Positions 1-13,000 of a stretch of DNA of 64,000 nucleotides are shown here, piece by piece (within the stretch, counting starts at the first letter, position 1; every line of letters begins with the position of its first letter). This DNA comes from Aldehydirespirator sp965204875. GTDB taxonomy: Bacteria > Actinomycetota > Acidimicrobiia > Acidimicrobiales > Aldehydirespiratoraceae. The notes below the pieces were generated by a model. It had not been told where the DNA came from. It searched no databases and worked only from the letters and a program-made list of their open reading frames with translations. A program made the position numbers and the translations under genes. Location: positions 2,852,001 to 2,916,000 of the forward strand of contig OZ242020.1 of assembly GCA_965204875.1 (NCBI GenBank), written 5' to 3'.

Positions 1-192
1 GGCGAGATGATGGACGAGGACATGCACATGGACGACATGGACGACGGTGAGATGCCCATGGGTGGTGCCATGACCGGCTTCGGTGGAACCGCCGGCGACG
101 GTGGCATCGGCTCAGCCCTCCCGCTGGCGGCAGGCCTGCTGGCCGTCACAGTTCTGGGCGGCGCCGCGATCGCGCTTCGTCGCAACAACTGA
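1..192 (+). CDS. C-terminal end of a membrane-anchored Met/Asp-rich protein (5' partial)
   Basis: The reading frame is open from the window edge and ends at TGA 190-192, so only the last ~63 residues are seen. They are rich in Met, Asp and His (MDEDMHMDDMDDGEMPM), then Gly-rich, followed by one hydrophobic segment of about 20 residues and a short basic tail (RRNN). This is the layout of a surface protein with a C-terminal membrane anchor. The Met/His/Asp stretch could bind metal, but that is inference. No LPXTG motif is present. Family not recognised; the N-terminal domain lies outside the window. Confidence 0.55.
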   Translation, partial: GEMMDEDMHMDDMDDGEMPMGGAMTGFGGTAGDGGIGSALPLAAGLLAVTVLGGAAIALRRNN

Positions 193-283
193 CGTCCAGC
201 CAGCAGCGAGGGCGGACCGGCGTCCCATCACGGGGGCTTTGCAGCCTTCGGCCAACTTGCCTAGCCGCTGCGTCAGTGGCCGG

Positions 284-1747
284 CTAGCGCAGCGGTGTCG
301 ACGAGGGCGCGACCACGGACGGAAGCTCGGTGGCGCCGGTGAGGTGTGAGTCCACCGCCGCGGCACAGGCCCGGCCCTCGGCTATGGCCCACACGATGAG
401 GCTCTGGCCGCGGCCCATGTCGCCGCAGACGTACACGCCGTCAACGTTCGTGGCCCAGCGCCCGTCGCGGGACACGTTGCCCCGGGCGTCCAGTTCCACA
501 CCTAACTGCTCGATCATCGGGCCGCGCTCGGGCCCGGTGAAGCCCATCGCCAGCAGCGCCAGCTCGGCCGGGACCTCCTCCTCGCTGCCGGGCACCTGCT
601 CGAAGACCATCCGCCCGTCCCGCAGCGCCGGCTCCACCCGAACCGTGGCCAGAGCTGCGAGGTTGCCGCGGCCGTCGCCGATGAACCCGGTCGTGCTGAT
701 CGCGTAGTCGCGGTCGCCGCCCTCCTCGTGCGCCGAGGACACCCGGTAGATCATCGGCCAGGTGGGCCACGGATCCGCGTCGGCGCGGGTGTCGGGCGGT
801 CGGGGCATGATCTCGAACTGGCGGATCGAGGCCGCGCCCTGGCGGTGGGCGGTGCCGAGACAGTCGGCGCCGGTGTCGCCGCCGCCGATGATCACCACGC
901 GCTTGCCCTCAGCCGAGATCGGCGAGGACTCCAGGTCGCCCTGCTGCACCCGGTTGGCGGGCGGCAGGTACTCCATCGCCTGATGCACGCCGCGCAGCTC
1001 CCGGCCCGGGACCTGGAGATCGCGCCACGCCGTGGCGCCGCAGGCCAGCACCACAGCGTCGAACTCGGCCCGCAACTCCTCCGCCCCCACATCAGAGCCC
1101 ACGTCGACGCCGGCCCGAAACTCGGTTCCCTCCGCACGCATCTGCGCCAGGCGGCGGTCGAGGTGGCGCTTCTCCATCTTGAACTCGGGGATGCCGTAGC
1201 GCAGCAGCCCGCCGATGCGGTCGGCCCGCTCGAACACGACCACGCGATGACCGGCGCGGCTGAGCTGCTGCGCCGCCGCCAGCCCGGCAGGCCCCGAGCC
1301 CACGACGGCGACGCTGCGGCCGGTGGACACCGCCGGCGGCTCGGGCACGATCCAGCCCTCGGCCCAGGCCCGGTCGACGATCTCCACCTCCACCTGCTTG
1401 ATGGTCACGGGCGGCTCGTGGATGCCCAGCACGCACGCCGCCTCGCACGGCGCCGGGCAAAGCCGTCCCGTGAACTCCGGGAAGTTGTTGGTGGCGTGCA
1501 GGCGCTCGCTGGCACGGCGCCACTGGCCCCGGTAGACGAGGTCGTTCCAGTCCGGGATCAGGTTGCCGAGCGGGCAGCCTCCGTTGCAGAACGGGATCCC
1601 GCAGTCCATGCAGCGCGACGCCTGCTGTTGCAGCCTCTCGGGCGGGAAGTCCTCGTACACCTCGCGCCAGTCGCGCAGCCGCACCGGCACCGGGCGGCGC
1701 GCCGGCAGCTCACGGTCGTGCAGCAGGAAGCCCCGAGGGTCTGCCAT
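284..1747 (-). CDS. gltD: Glutamate synthase, small (beta) subunit
   Basis: 487 aa, the usual length. The subunit takes electrons from NADPH and passes them through FAD and Fe-S clusters to GltB for glutamate formation from glutamine and 2-oxoglutarate. The N-terminal Fe-S region shows CMDCGIPFCNGGCPLGN and CPAPCEAAC. An FAD-binding GSGPAGLAAA motif is near residue 150, a second dinucleotide fold (VVIIGGGDTGADC) near 290, and the C-terminal VYVCGDMGRGQSLIVWAI is the family's FAD-contact segment. It lies 18 nt downstream of gltB on the same strand, so the two form an operon in the order gltB-gltD. Confidence 0.96.
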   Translation of the reverse strand: MADPRGFLLHDRELPARRPVPVRLRDWREVYEDFPPERLQQQASRCMDCGIPFCNGGCPLGNLIPDWNDLVYRGQWRRASERLHATNNFPEFTGRLCPAPCEAACVLGIHEPPVTIKQVEVEIVDRAWAEGWIVPEPPAVSTGRSVAVVGSGPAGLAAAQQLSRAGHRVVVFERADRIGGLLRYGIPEFKMEKRHLDRRLAQMRAEGTEFRAGVDVGSDVGAEELRAEFDAVVLACGATAWRDLQVPGRELRGVHQAMEYLPPANRVQQGDLESSPISAEGKRVVIIGGGDTGADCLGTAHRQGAASIRQFEIMPRPPDTRADADPWPTWPMIYRVSSAHEEGGDRDYAISTTGFIGDGRGNLAALATVRVEPALRDGRMVFEQVPGSEEEVPAELALLAMGFTGPERGPMIEQLGVELDARGNVSRDGRWATNVDGVYVCGDMGRGQSLIVWAIAEGRACAAAVDSHLTGATELPSVVAPSSTPLR

Positions 1748-1765
1748 CGCCCGCGCCCCCGCCCT

Positions 1766-6400
<4,635 letters not shown>

Positions 6401-6584
6401 CTGGTTCCTCGGAGCGGTCGTTTCGTGCTCTGCTTGCGGTCGCTGCGTCCCCGATCCCGCTTGCGGGAACCCCGGGGCCAAGCCAACCAGCACGGGGGCC
6501 GGGACACCAAGAGCCCCGCACCCGCGCAGAACAGCGCCCCACAAACTACCCGCAAAGGCGCCTCTTCCCCATCGCCACACCGCC
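6401..6584. other. Divergent intergenic region gltB / RHH antitoxin
   Basis: About 190 bp between divergent genes. It contains GC-rich short inverted repeats (CCCGCTTGCGGG and CCCCGGGG near 6455-6478) but no clear operator. The antitoxin promoter is at its right end. No riboswitch fold was recognised. Confidence 0.35.
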
Positions 6585-6590
6585 TATAGT
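6585..6590 (+). promoter_or_regulatory. -10 box TATAGT for a leaderless toxin-antitoxin mRNA
   Basis: TATAGT ends 6 nt before ATG 6597, so transcription would start at or next to the A of the start codon. There is no Shine-Dalgarno between them. The same box sits 7 nt before ATG 8538. No good -35 is visible. Confidence 0.55.
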
Positions 6591-6596
6591 CCAGGT

Positions 6597-6866
6597 ATGA
6601 CGATCGACAGTGCAGAAGCGACGACGCTGAGCGTTCGGGTCAACTCCTCAGAGGCGGCACGAACACGCCGAATGGCCGAGTTGCTCGGCATCGGTCAATC
6701 GGAGTTGATCCGTGAGGCACTGCGCCGCTACCTGAACGCGCTTGCCGCCCAGAATGACGCGGCCATCTACGAGGCGATGCCTCTAACTCGCGAGGAACTG
6801 GCGCTGATCGATGTCCAGCAGTGGGGGCCGACAGAAGATTGGTCCGATTGGGATGCGGCGGGGTAA
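6597..6866 (+). CDS. Ribbon-helix-helix (CopG/MazE-like) antitoxin
   Basis: 89 aa. Residues 9-50 look like a ribbon-helix-helix DNA-binding fold: a beta strand (TLSVRVNSSE), then two helices ending LIREALRRYLNAL. The acidic C-terminal tail (EDWSDWD) would wrap the toxin. The stop overlaps the downstream MazF-like gene by 14 nt, the classic antitoxin-toxin arrangement. It probably represses its own promoter, as family members do, but no operator palindrome was identified. The start ATG is fixed by the TATAGT box just upstream. Confidence 0.8.
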   Translation: MTIDSAEATTLSVRVNSSEAARTRRMAELLGIGQSELIREALRRYLNALAAQNDAAIYEAMPLTREELALIDVQQWGPTEDWSDWDAAG

Positions 6867-7161
6867 GATCTGGTTCGCCGCCACCCCCAGCGGCGACCGT
6901 CCCGTGTTGGTGCTCACTCGCGACCCTGTGGCCGACCGTATCGGTTCGTTGGTGGTGGCTGCTTTGACCCGGACGCGTCGCGGCCTGATCTCGGAGCTTC
7001 CTCTGAGCGCAGCCATCGACGGTGTTCCCACCGACTGTGTCGTTACCTTCGACACAGTGCATACTCTTGAACGCGAGGCGTTTAGACGCTACGTGGCCAC
7101 CCTCAGCTATGCGCGCCAGCAGGAAGCATGCGAGGCCCTCAGAGCGGCTACCGGCTGCTAG
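6853..7161 (+). CDS. MazF/PemK-family endoribonuclease toxin
   Basis: 102 aa from ATG 6853, which gives the expected N-terminus MRRGKIWFA; a longer frame from 6811 would overlap more of the antitoxin and is not needed. Family features: strand 1 with the RGKIW motif, GDRPVLVLTRD, VAALTRTRRGLISE, and the C-terminal PTDCVVTFDTVHTL segment matching the usual 'P..S.v..d.i.t' block. MazF-type toxins cut single-stranded RNA at short motifs and stop growth; this specificity cannot be read from sequence. It overlaps the antitoxin start-stop region, so translation is probably coupled. Confidence 0.82.
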   Translation: MRRGKIWFAATPSGDRPVLVLTRDPVADRIGSLVVAALTRTRRGLISELPLSAAIDGVPTDCVVTFDTVHTLEREAFRRYVATLSYARQQEACEALRAATGC

Positions 7162-7174
7162 GTATCCACCCAGC

Positions 7175-8488
7175 ATGATCGATGATGCGCTGAGCGGGTC
7201 CCTTGCTGCTGTTGAGCGGGTGGGGCGGCTCATTGATGCGAGTCCTACGCCTTACCATGCGGTGGCTCAGGCCGTGGAGATCCTGGCCTCGGCGGGCGGG
7301 CGTGTGCCGGCCGGGTCAGGTGAGGCCGCCTCGCCGGGACTCTGGTACGCCGCGGACGGAGGCACGCTCGCCGCCTGGCTGGTGGCCGAGCATCACCATG
7401 CCGGCAGCGGCCTGCGCATCGTGGGGGCGCACACCGACTCGCCCAACCTGCGCATCAAGCCCCTGCCCGACCGTGACCGTGCCGGCTGCCGGATGCTCGG
7501 GGTGGATGTCTACGGCGGGGCGCTGCTCAACTCGTGGCTCGACCGCGATCTCGGCGTGGCCGGACGCCTCGCCGTGCGCGATGGCTCCGGAGGCGTGCGC
7601 TCGCAGTTGGTGCGCATCAACGAGCCGTTGCTGCGTGTGCCGCAGCTGGCGATACACCTCGACCGCGACGTCAACGACAAGGGCCTCGTGCTCAACCGCC
7701 AGCTTCACCTCTCCCCCATCTGGGGACTCGAGCCGGCGCCGGGCGGCAGCCCGGAGCGGTTCATGGATGTCGTGGCGCAGGCCGCCGGCGTCGAGGGGCG
7801 TGACGTCCTGGGCCACGACCTGATGGCATTCGACCTGACGCCGGCCCGCCTCGTGGGCCATGGCGGATCCATGCTGTCCTCTGCTCGCATCGACAACCTC
7901 GTGTCCTGCTTCACTGCCGTCGATGCGCTGGTTGCGGTTGCGGAGCGTGGGGCGGGGCCGCACATCGCCGCAGTGTGCCTCTTCGACCATGAGGAGGTCG
8001 GCAGCGTGTCGGCGGTGGGCGCGGCGTCGCCCTGGCTCGATCACCTGATCGACCGTCTCGCTGCCGGTTTCGACGCCGGCGCCGACGACCTCGCCGCAGC
8101 TCGTGCCGGAAGCCTCGTGCTCTCCGCCGACGGCGCGCACGCCACGCATCCCAGCTATCCCGAGCGCCACGATCCCGAGCATCCGGTGGTGCTGAACGGC
8201 GGCCCCGTGCTCAAGACCAACGCCAACCAGCGCTACGCAACAGACGCCCTGACCGGCGCCGCCTTCCGCCTGGCCTGCGAGCAGGCAGGCGCGCCGTTGC
8301 AACACTTCGTGAACCGCTCGGACATGGCCTGCGGCTCCACGATCGGCCCCCTCACCGCCGGCCGAACCGGGATCGCCACCGTCGATGCCGGCTGCGCGCA
8401 ACTCGCCATGCACTCCGCCCGAGAACTCTGCGGCGCCCAAGACATCGCCTGGTTCCAATCAGCCACCGAACACTTCCTACGCGGCTGA
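7175..8488 (+). CDS. apeB: M18-family aspartyl aminopeptidase
   Basis: 437 aa from ATG 7175. Upstream frame extension to 7022 overlaps the toxin gene and is rejected. A zinc exopeptidase removing N-terminal Asp/Glu residues, cytoplasmic. Metal-binding and active-site segments are recognisable: GAHTDSPNLRIKP (His and Asp ligands), LNSWLDRDLGVAGR, FDHEEVGS (catalytic Glu pair), ADGAHATHP and the C-terminal SDMACGSTIGP. It lies 13 nt after the toxin stop but belongs to housekeeping metabolism. Confidence 0.93.
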   Translation: MIDDALSGSLAAVERVGRLIDASPTPYHAVAQAVEILASAGGRVPAGSGEAASPGLWYAADGGTLAAWLVAEHHHAGSGLRIVGAHTDSPNLRIKPLPDRDRAGCRMLGVDVYGGALLNSWLDRDLGVAGRLAVRDGSGGVRSQLVRINEPLLRVPQLAIHLDRDVNDKGLVLNRQLHLSPIWGLEPAPGGSPERFMDVVAQAAGVEGRDVLGHDLMAFDLTPARLVGHGGSMLSSARIDNLVSCFTAVDALVAVAERGAGPHIAAVCLFDHEEVGSVSAVGAASPWLDHLIDRLAAGFDAGADDLAAARAGSLVLSADGAHATHPSYPERHDPEHPVVLNGGPVLKTNANQRYATDALTGAAFRLACEQAGAPLQHFVNRSDMACGSTIGPLTAGRTGIATVDAGCAQLAMHSARELCGAQDIAWFQSATEHFLRG

Positions 8489-8617
8489 TCGCGCAGCCAT
8501 CGGGGGCGTGTCACACCCCCTGCCTATAGTTGCTGCCATGATTTCAGCAGCGAACCCCCCCCCCCCCCCAAAGCCGCTAAACGACCGAGCCTTCGCAGAC
8601 GCCTGCGATGCCGTAGC
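8489..8617 (+). promoter_or_regulatory. Leader with leaderless-type promoter, upstream ATG and 15-C homopolymer
   Basis: TATAGT at 8525-8530 ends 7 nt before ATG 8538, the same leaderless layout as at 6585. From ATG 8538 the frame reads MISAAN, then runs into fifteen C residues at 8555-8569. In the present sequence this frame stops at TGA 8619. With 13 or 16 C it would instead continue as a basic n-region straight into the signal peptide of the downstream protein. This is the structure of a slipped-strand phase switch, or a homopolymer sequencing error. Confidence 0.6.
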
Positions 8618-11101
8618 TTGAGGTCGCCCCGGATCCGACGGGCGCTTCCGGCGCTAACCGCCCTCGCGGTGCTGGCCGTTCTGCTCACACCTGCCGTCGC
8701 CGCGCAGGCACACACCAACACGCAAGGGGCTTCCCTCCAAGCACAGAATGCCTTCAATGACGACGACGGCAGCGTTCATGAGCCTGCGCTCAATGTGCTT
8801 GCCGGCAGGGGCTACCTCGCGGGGACAGAGTGCGGCGACGGCCAGATCTGCCCGACGAGGCATCTGCAACGCTGGGAGCTGGCCGTCTGGCTAGGCCGCG
8901 CGCTGACAGGCACCGATCCCGACCCCATTGCCGAGTCCAGATTCGCGGACGTAGACCCGAAGCAGTGGTGGGCACCCCACGTCGAGCGGTTCGCCGAGCT
9001 GGGCATCACCACTGGCTGCAAGGCCGAGCCGCTGAGCTACTGCCCCTACAGCGCCGTCAAACGCGCACAAATGGCATCGTTCCTGGTCCGAGCCTTCGAT
9101 CTGCCCGAGGCGGCATCCGCAGAGTTCACAGACACCGCAAGCACCTCTCACGCCGCCAACATCGACGCTCTGGCCGCAAGAAAGATCACTGCCGGCTGCT
9201 CACGGGAGCCGCTGCGGTTCTGTCCGAGCACCAACGTCACCCGCGCCCAGATGGCAACATTCATCGCCCGAGCCCAAGGACTCGTCGCGCTGCCCGCCGC
9301 CCCCACCACGACCACCACGGTCAAGTCGCCAACCACGACCACGACCACCAAGCCGCCAACCCCGACTACCGTCCCCAAGACCAAGCGATATGAGGTGCCG
9401 ACCTACTTCTGCGCTCCGAAAGGGCGCTACTCCACCCGCCTGATGCGCAGCATCGTCAGCGACTTGAACGAACAGGTAAACGCCTTCTTCAAGCGAGAAT
9501 CCTCCGGGTTGGCGGACGTGCAGATCGTGTGGAAGGGCAGCGTGTCTCCGCCCACCGACTGGAGTGGCACGTTTGACCGCTACTTTGAAAGCGGCCGAAC
9601 CGAGCCGGACACCAGGTGCGAGATCTACGGAATCAACGCCGCGAAGGGAAACCGGCAGATACTCGTGCTCGTCGCCCTGCCAGCAGACCGGTACGCAGGA
9701 CTGGCGTGGCTGGACACCGGTCCTGCCCTCGTCTCGTTGTCTGGAGAGGAGACCGGAGAGGCTGGGGCTGCGCAGAGCTGGCTGCACAACGTTGTCGCGC
9801 ACGAGCTGGGCCACTCGCTGTTCGGTTGGGGACACACCGACGACCCGTCGATAGACACGTTGGACTGCGGAGCGGTGCACCGCTCCCTGATGACCTCGGG
9901 TAGCGACTGCTACTACACGAGCGGTGCCGATCCGCTGAGTTCATATCGAGTCGTTTGTGCATTGCGCAAGCAGCAGAACTGGCCGTGCGGCAGTCAGAAG
10001 GTGGAGGCTGGCAACGTGCCAGTGTCCTACGAGGCATGGACAAGCTACTGGGATGATGAAGGCAGCATCAGCCGCGGCGTGTTGACAGAAAGTATACGAC
10101 AAACGGTTCCAGGTAATCCAGAACATTTGGCTAGCATCTGGGTTGAATGCGCCTACTCTGACCAATTGGCTGCCTGGCAGTTAGATTTGATAATCAGCTG
10201 GGGCGGCACCGTTTTCGATATTCGATCCAGCGGCAGTACGCCTGCGATGAGCGTGAGATTCGCTGATCAGACGCTTCTGAACTTGCCTACGGTAGCTTCA
10301 ACACACAAGAAAGCGTTTTGGATCGGCGAATGGAACAGCGGTGTATGGGATAGTAATGCATCGCGCACGCTGCTCCGCGCCATGATCAACGCAGATGGTC
10401 AGACAGTGACATTGTTCACGTATGACAGCAGCAACAGGCTGTTTCAGGCAACCTTCGATACGACAGGAGCCAAGGTAGCCGTGCAGTCGGTGATCAACTT
10501 CTGCGACAGCAAGCCGTCCGCACCCAGCGCATCTACACATACAGCGACGACGACGACGACGACCACGTCCCCACCCACCACGACTACCGCGCCGCCGAGA
10601 TCGTTTCTACCGCCGCCAGGAGGATCAGCGCGTTACGGGGACTGGGTCGTCTTTGGGCGCGACAACGACGGGAGCGTCGGCGCGGGCATAGACGCCCAAG
10701 ATCACACTCCTTCATACTTCACACGTCCCATCTTGTTTGTCAGCTGCTGGTATCCTGACAGTCTGGCGAGGTGGATACTAAGTGTGTGGATTAACTTCGG
10801 TTCGACGACTTTCGGCTCATTCAATAGCGACGCGGTCCTCGTCGATAGCAATATCGGTGGCCGACGATCTACATGGCCAGCCGAGGCTGTAGGCGGTGCG
10901 CTCTGGTTCCAGAGACATGGACAACTAAGCGATAGCGCAATGGCAGCCGAACTGGTAAGCGACATAGTGGCCACTGCTGGCCAGACAACTGTATTCGGTG
11001 CCGTGAACAGCATAGGGACCTACCTGGCGGCTGCCTTTAACACGAGCAGTGCTGCTCGAGCGCTGATCCCAATAGTCGACTACTGCAGGGCCAGGATGTA
11101 G
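8618..11101 (+). CDS. Secreted S-layer-like repeat protein with HExxH metallopeptidase domain
   Basis: 827 aa using TTG 8618; there is no Shine-Dalgarno, and a better start (ATG 8538) is out of frame by one base at the poly-C tract. Residues ~5-32 form a signal peptide (basic n-region, ALPALTALAVLAVLLTPAVAAQA). Three S-layer-like repeats follow (~residues 35-225), with the signature GC..x..FCP..x..V.RAQMA.F..RA. A Thr/Pro linker (~230-262) leads to a protease domain carrying HELGHSLFGWGH near residue 392; the third His is one residue further than in the common HExxHxxGxxH motif. A second TTTTT linker (~640) and a C-terminal domain of unknown fold complete it. It probably attaches to the envelope and digests or binds extracellular protein (inference). 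Confidence 0.7.
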   Translation: MRSPRIRRALPALTALAVLAVLLTPAVAAQAHTNTQGASLQAQNAFNDDDGSVHEPALNVLAGRGYLAGTECGDGQICPTRHLQRWELAVWLGRALTGTDPDPIAESRFADVDPKQWWAPHVERFAELGITTGCKAEPLSYCPYSAVKRAQMASFLVRAFDLPEAASAEFTDTASTSHAANIDALAARKITAGCSREPLRFCPSTNVTRAQMATFIARAQGLVALPAAPTTTTTVKSPTTTTTTKPPTPTTVPKTKRYEVPTYFCAPKGRYSTRLMRSIVSDLNEQVNAFFKRESSGLADVQIVWKGSVSPPTDWSGTFDRYFESGRTEPDTRCEIYGINAAKGNRQILVLVALPADRYAGLAWLDTGPALVSLSGEETGEAGAAQSWLHNVVAHELGHSLFGWGHTDDPSIDTLDCGAVHRSLMTSGSDCYYTSGADPLSSYRVVCALRKQQNWPCGSQKVEAGNVPVSYEAWTSYWDDEGSISRGVLTESIRQTVPGNPEHLASIWVECAYSDQLAAWQLDLIISWGGTVFDIRSSGSTPAMSVRFADQTLLNLPTVASTHKKAFWIGEWNSGVWDSNASRTLLRAMINADGQTVTLFTYDSSNRLFQATFDTTGAKVAVQSVINFCDSKPSAPSASTHTATTTTTTTSPPTTTTAPPRSFLPPPGGSARYGDWVVFGRDNDGSVGAGIDAQDHTPSYFTRPILFVSCWYPDSLARWILSVWINFGSTTFGSFNSDAVLVDSNIGGRRSTWPAEAVGGALWFQRHGQLSDSAMAAELVSDIVATAGQTTVFGAVNSIGTYLAAAFNTSSAARALIPIVDYCRARM

Positions 11102-11282
11102 ACACCGCAGCTGAGAGGCGTGCGGTGATCAGGTTTGCTCATGGGTTTCGGGGTGTAGGAGTTGGACTTGGTCGGAGTCGGCTAGCCTGTGCAAAATGTC
11201 GACATCCGACTCGAAGCGATCCAGTAGCGCTGATTGTTCGGGTGTGAGTGAGGGAATGCTGCCGGTTTTCCGGTGGTGCGGG
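11102..11282 (-). other. Intergenic region with an orphan coding-like tail
   Basis: On the minus strand, an open frame of about 45 codons ends at TGA near 11130. It reads like a hydrophilic protein end (TPEQSALLDRFESDVDILH) but has no start codon of its own and runs out of frame against the trkH 3' end. It may be a gene remnant. Function unknown. Confidence 0.3.
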
Positions 11283-12857
11283 TCAGTGGCGGAGGGCGCG
11301 GGCGATGGTGCGGATCCTGTAGACGTAGGGCACGAAGGCGAGCAGTATCGGCAGTATCTCCAGGCGGCCCACCACCATCAGCATCGCCAGCACCAGCCGG
11401 GCGGGCTGGGCGAACGCGTCCGAGAAGCTCGCTGTCGGCCCGGCCTCACCCAACGCTGGGCCCATGTTGCTTAGAGCGGACACCACCGCCCCGAGCGAGG
11501 TCTCCAGATCGCCGCCCAGGGCGGTCACCACCAGCACACCGGCAACCACGAGCAGAACATGCAGCAGGAAGAACCCCGCCACCCGGGACGCGACGCCCTC
11601 GCTGATCACATCACGGCCGAGCCTCACCGGGATCACGGCCCGCGGCGTCAGGGACTGCCGCACCGAGCGCAGCATCAACAGTCCCAGCACCTGCAGTCGC
11701 AGCACCTTGATGCCGTTCGCAGTGGAGCCCGTGCAGCCGCCCACCACCATCAGGAACAGCAGCACCAGCTGGGCTCCGGCAAGCCACGTCACATAGTTCC
11801 CCGCCGAGTCCGGCCCGGCGGCGTTGCCGAACCCGGTGCTGGTGCCGAGCGACACAGCATTGAAGATCCCCGCCCTCAAAGAGGAGCCCAGCGGCATGCC
11901 GCCGTCGAGCCACAGCAGCAGCACGATCACCGATGCGGTTAGCGACAGTATGAACAGGTAGGACCGGAACTCGCTGTTGCGGTGATAGGGCAACGTGCGG
12001 CCCGCAACAGCGCGCCAGTGCAGGGCGAAGCTGGTGCCGCCCAAGATCATGAACGCCATCACCACCGCCTCGAGCGCGACGCTGTCGTAGTGACCGATCG
12101 AGTCAGCGTGCGGCGAGAAGCCTCCCGTGGCGGCGACGGTGAGCGCGTGGGCGACCGAGTCGTAGAGGGAGATGCCACCCACGCCCAGCAGCACAAGCGC
12201 CGCGGCGGCGGTGAAGCCGGCATAAACCATCCAGAGCCGCCTGGCAGTCTCGCTGACACGTGGCGCGAGACGCTCCGACGAAGTGCCCGGCGCCTCCGCG
12301 GTGATCAGCTCGAGGCCGCCCACGCCGAGGAAGGGCAGGACGGCCACGGCCAGCACCACGACGCCCATCCCGCCGTACCACTGGGTGAGCTGGCGATACA
12401 TCATCAGGCCGCGGCCGGGCGTCTCGAAGTCGACCAGGGCGGTGGCGCCCGTGCAAGAGTATCCCGAAGCGGACTCGAAGACGCTGTTGACGATCTGCTC
12501 GACGAAGCCGACGCCCGATGTGGCGAAAGTCCCGGCCAACACGTACGGAAGGGCGCCCACGAGCGCCGTGCCGATCCAGGTCCAGCCGACAGTGGCGTAG
12601 ACGGCGCGCTTGTTGACATCGCCCGGCTCGGTGAGATACCACAATCCCCCGCCCGCCGCTGCAGCGATCAGTCCCGACACGGCAAGAGCACCCGTGTCGC
12701 GGCCCGTGGTCGCGGCCTCCAGCACGGCGCACGCCAGCATCCCGGCGGACACCGCGGCCAGCGCCACCCCCAACACGTGCAGGGTGGTTGACCCGAACTG
12801 GCGCCGGCGCTCCCGCAACGGCCGCCGCACCGGACGCCCCGACGCCCTAGCCATCAC
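11283..12857 (-). CDS. trkH: TrkH-family potassium uptake channel subunit
   Basis: 524 aa from GTG 12857 (ATG 12854 is equally possible). An inner-membrane K+ translocator made of four M1-P-M2 repeats. Selectivity-filter segments can be seen in order: SGYSCTGATAL, AATGGFSPHADS, LGTSTGFGNAAG and LSNMGPALGEAG. The basic N-terminus (RPVRRPLRERRR) should be cytoplasmic. A second, more diverged TrkH lies upstream on the same strand, followed by trkA, so the cluster holds two possible pores and one regulatory ring. The C-terminus is basic (YRIRTIARALRH). Confidence 0.92.
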   Translation of the reverse strand: MMARASGRPVRRPLRERRRQFGSTTLHVLGVALAAVSAGMLACAVLEAATTGRDTGALAVSGLIAAAAGGGLWYLTEPGDVNKRAVYATVGWTWIGTALVGALPYVLAGTFATSGVGFVEQIVNSVFESASGYSCTGATALVDFETPGRGLMMYRQLTQWYGGMGVVVLAVAVLPFLGVGGLELITAEAPGTSSERLAPRVSETARRLWMVYAGFTAAAALVLLGVGGISLYDSVAHALTVAATGGFSPHADSIGHYDSVALEAVVMAFMILGGTSFALHWRAVAGRTLPYHRNSEFRSYLFILSLTASVIVLLLWLDGGMPLGSSLRAGIFNAVSLGTSTGFGNAAGPDSAGNYVTWLAGAQLVLLFLMVVGGCTGSTANGIKVLRLQVLGLLMLRSVRQSLTPRAVIPVRLGRDVISEGVASRVAGFFLLHVLLVVAGVLVVTALGGDLETSLGAVVSALSNMGPALGEAGPTASFSDAFAQPARLVLAMLMVVGRLEILPILLAFVPYVYRIRTIARALRH

Positions 12858-13000
12858 CAGCCACGGCCATCAACGATCACCATCAACGATCCTTGGCCGC
12901 AAGGTCACAACGCCAAAGCCATCGGGCTGAACCGCAGGCCACCACGGCTTGAACCAGGGCGGCGAGCTTCACTGTCGGCCGGCCATCGTGTGCGAAACAG

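Noticed and set aside
6401..6580. 60-codon N-terminal extension of GltB
   Set aside because: GltB needs only a short propeptide before Cys; the ATG at 6400 gives exactly that.
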